Source: Notospermus geniculatus
Taxonomy: Eukaryota; Nemertea; Pilidiophora; Heteronemertea; Lineidae
Length of the DNA: 64,000 nucleotides
Assembly (NCBI GenBank): GCA_002633025.1
Contig: NMRB01000096.1
Location: 62,001-126,000, forward strand
Reading direction: 5' to 3'
The notes beneath the pieces were generated by a model. The model saw only the letters and a program-made list of their open reading frames with translations. It had not been told where the DNA came from and made no database searches. Positions 63,306-64,000 of the stretch are shown here, one piece after another. The position numbers and the translations under genes were made by a program. Within the stretch, counting starts at the first letter, position 1, and every line of letters begins with the position of its first letter.

Positions 63306-64000
63306 ACACAAAAATATTTCACGAGTTAAACTTAGTTGTCGCCATCTGGTGTCCTTTTCAAGCATACAAAAATACTTCATCAGACTTACACTTAGTTGTT
63401 GTCACTTAGTGTCCTTTTCATGCACTTACAATTTAATTGCTTGAAGTAACTGTCTTTTTTGCTCAGTTACAGATGTCTTTCTGTTGTCTTATTATTTGCG
63501 GTAATAACCGCCCATAGACCAGTCTACCATGCGACTACACTGGTTTTGTGGCGGAGGGTCACATTTTTGTTTCACTTTGGACGGACGCGAACAATCCGCT
63601 TCAACAGTTCAAAGCAGCTGGTGGTAAGAGCACAAAAATAGACAAAGACCATCTATTTTTGACAATACTGAAGCGTAAAACCGTATGCTTCTTGGCGCTC
63701 TCTCCGATTTATCTCCATCAACCCTTTTCTCTGGTGTATCAGGCAAGGTCCATCATGCTGTTCCTTTTGGACCATTTCTCAGGACATCAATATCAACTAC
63801 CAAATTTAGAAGCTGGCAGGCCATGTTTCTGAACAGTTCCTCCAGAACGTTCGGAGACACTAAAATGCCTATTTGGACGTGTCCTCCAGCAAAGCCATGG
63901 CCTGATCAGTCAGTCTAGTTACTGGGCGACTGACTTCTCAAGTTTTCTGTTAGGGACTGTTTACTCATACAAAACTAAGACAACTCATCACGTCAGTCTT

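Larger units (their letters stand above)
62012..64000. other. Right end of the window: repeats, gap, unassigned sequence
   Basis: 62012-62395 shows nothing recognisable. 62396-62948 is the stack of palindromic elements. 63033-63182 is a 16 bp tandem repeat running into a gap (63183-63305). After the gap, two related ~60 bp segments contain gttgtcgccatctggtgtcc and gttgttgtcacttagtgtcc. 63459-63918 has overlapping plus-strand open frames of 60-94 codons with no recognised domain. Confidence 0.45.

Noticed and set aside
62977-63444. Open frames of 81-110 codons across the right gap
   Set aside because: They consist of gap Ns plus a 16 bp tandem repeat read in several frames.

Overview
This is eukaryotic, almost certainly metazoan, nuclear DNA. 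Evidence: spliced genes with GT-AG introns, an AGC-anticodon tRNA-Ala, vertebrate-like orthologues of core cell genes, and dense small non-autonomous repeats. The recurring words aggcctac and taccggta plus many foldback elements suggest a marine invertebrate deuterostome, perhaps an echinoderm; this assignment is inference. There are two long N gaps (6978-7788 and 63183-63305) and six isolated Ns (for example at 4691, 9086, 13328, 27131 and 38751).

Layout. 1-569: first coding exon of IBA57 (mitochondrial Fe-S maturation), minus strand. 2838-6598: seven exons of PSMC3/Rpt5 (26S proteasome ATPase), minus; the first exon is missing, possibly in the gap. 9465-9608: a single elongin B exon, plus strand, whose other exons I cannot find. 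11306-15261: three tRNA-Ala(AGC) genes, minus, the third with a damaged acceptor stem. 17874-23084: a complete nine-exon epsin (ENTH, two UIMs, DPW and NPF motifs; 592 codons), minus. 29659-41041: a complete 32-exon BTAF1/Mot1 gene (1825 codons), minus. 44804-51780: a complete 18-exon gene for an 851-residue protein with two BTB-type regions and a C-terminal UBA/CUE-like domain, minus, not named. 61017-61745: an intronless Ras-family GTPase, plus, with a TATA box and a C-terminal CAAX box.

The right-hand third is repeat-rich. A tandem segmental duplication (50858-52931 and 53952-57638) carries exons 1-3 and the promoter of the BTB gene. The second copy has been enlarged by several foldback elements. 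Further right lie an ~890 bp palindromic element inserted into an older element, a block of direct and inverted ~149 bp repeats, and five unrelated palindromic elements packed into ~550 bp (62396-62948).

The genes are unrelated housekeeping loci (proteolysis, endocytosis, TBP recycling, Fe-S assembly), not an operon or pathway cluster. No CRISPR, prophage or bacterial-type system is present. The least explained features are the foldback-element landscape and the duplicated 5' end of the BTB gene. All exon boundaries were read by eye from splice consensus, reading phase and recalled family similarity; no alignment was run.
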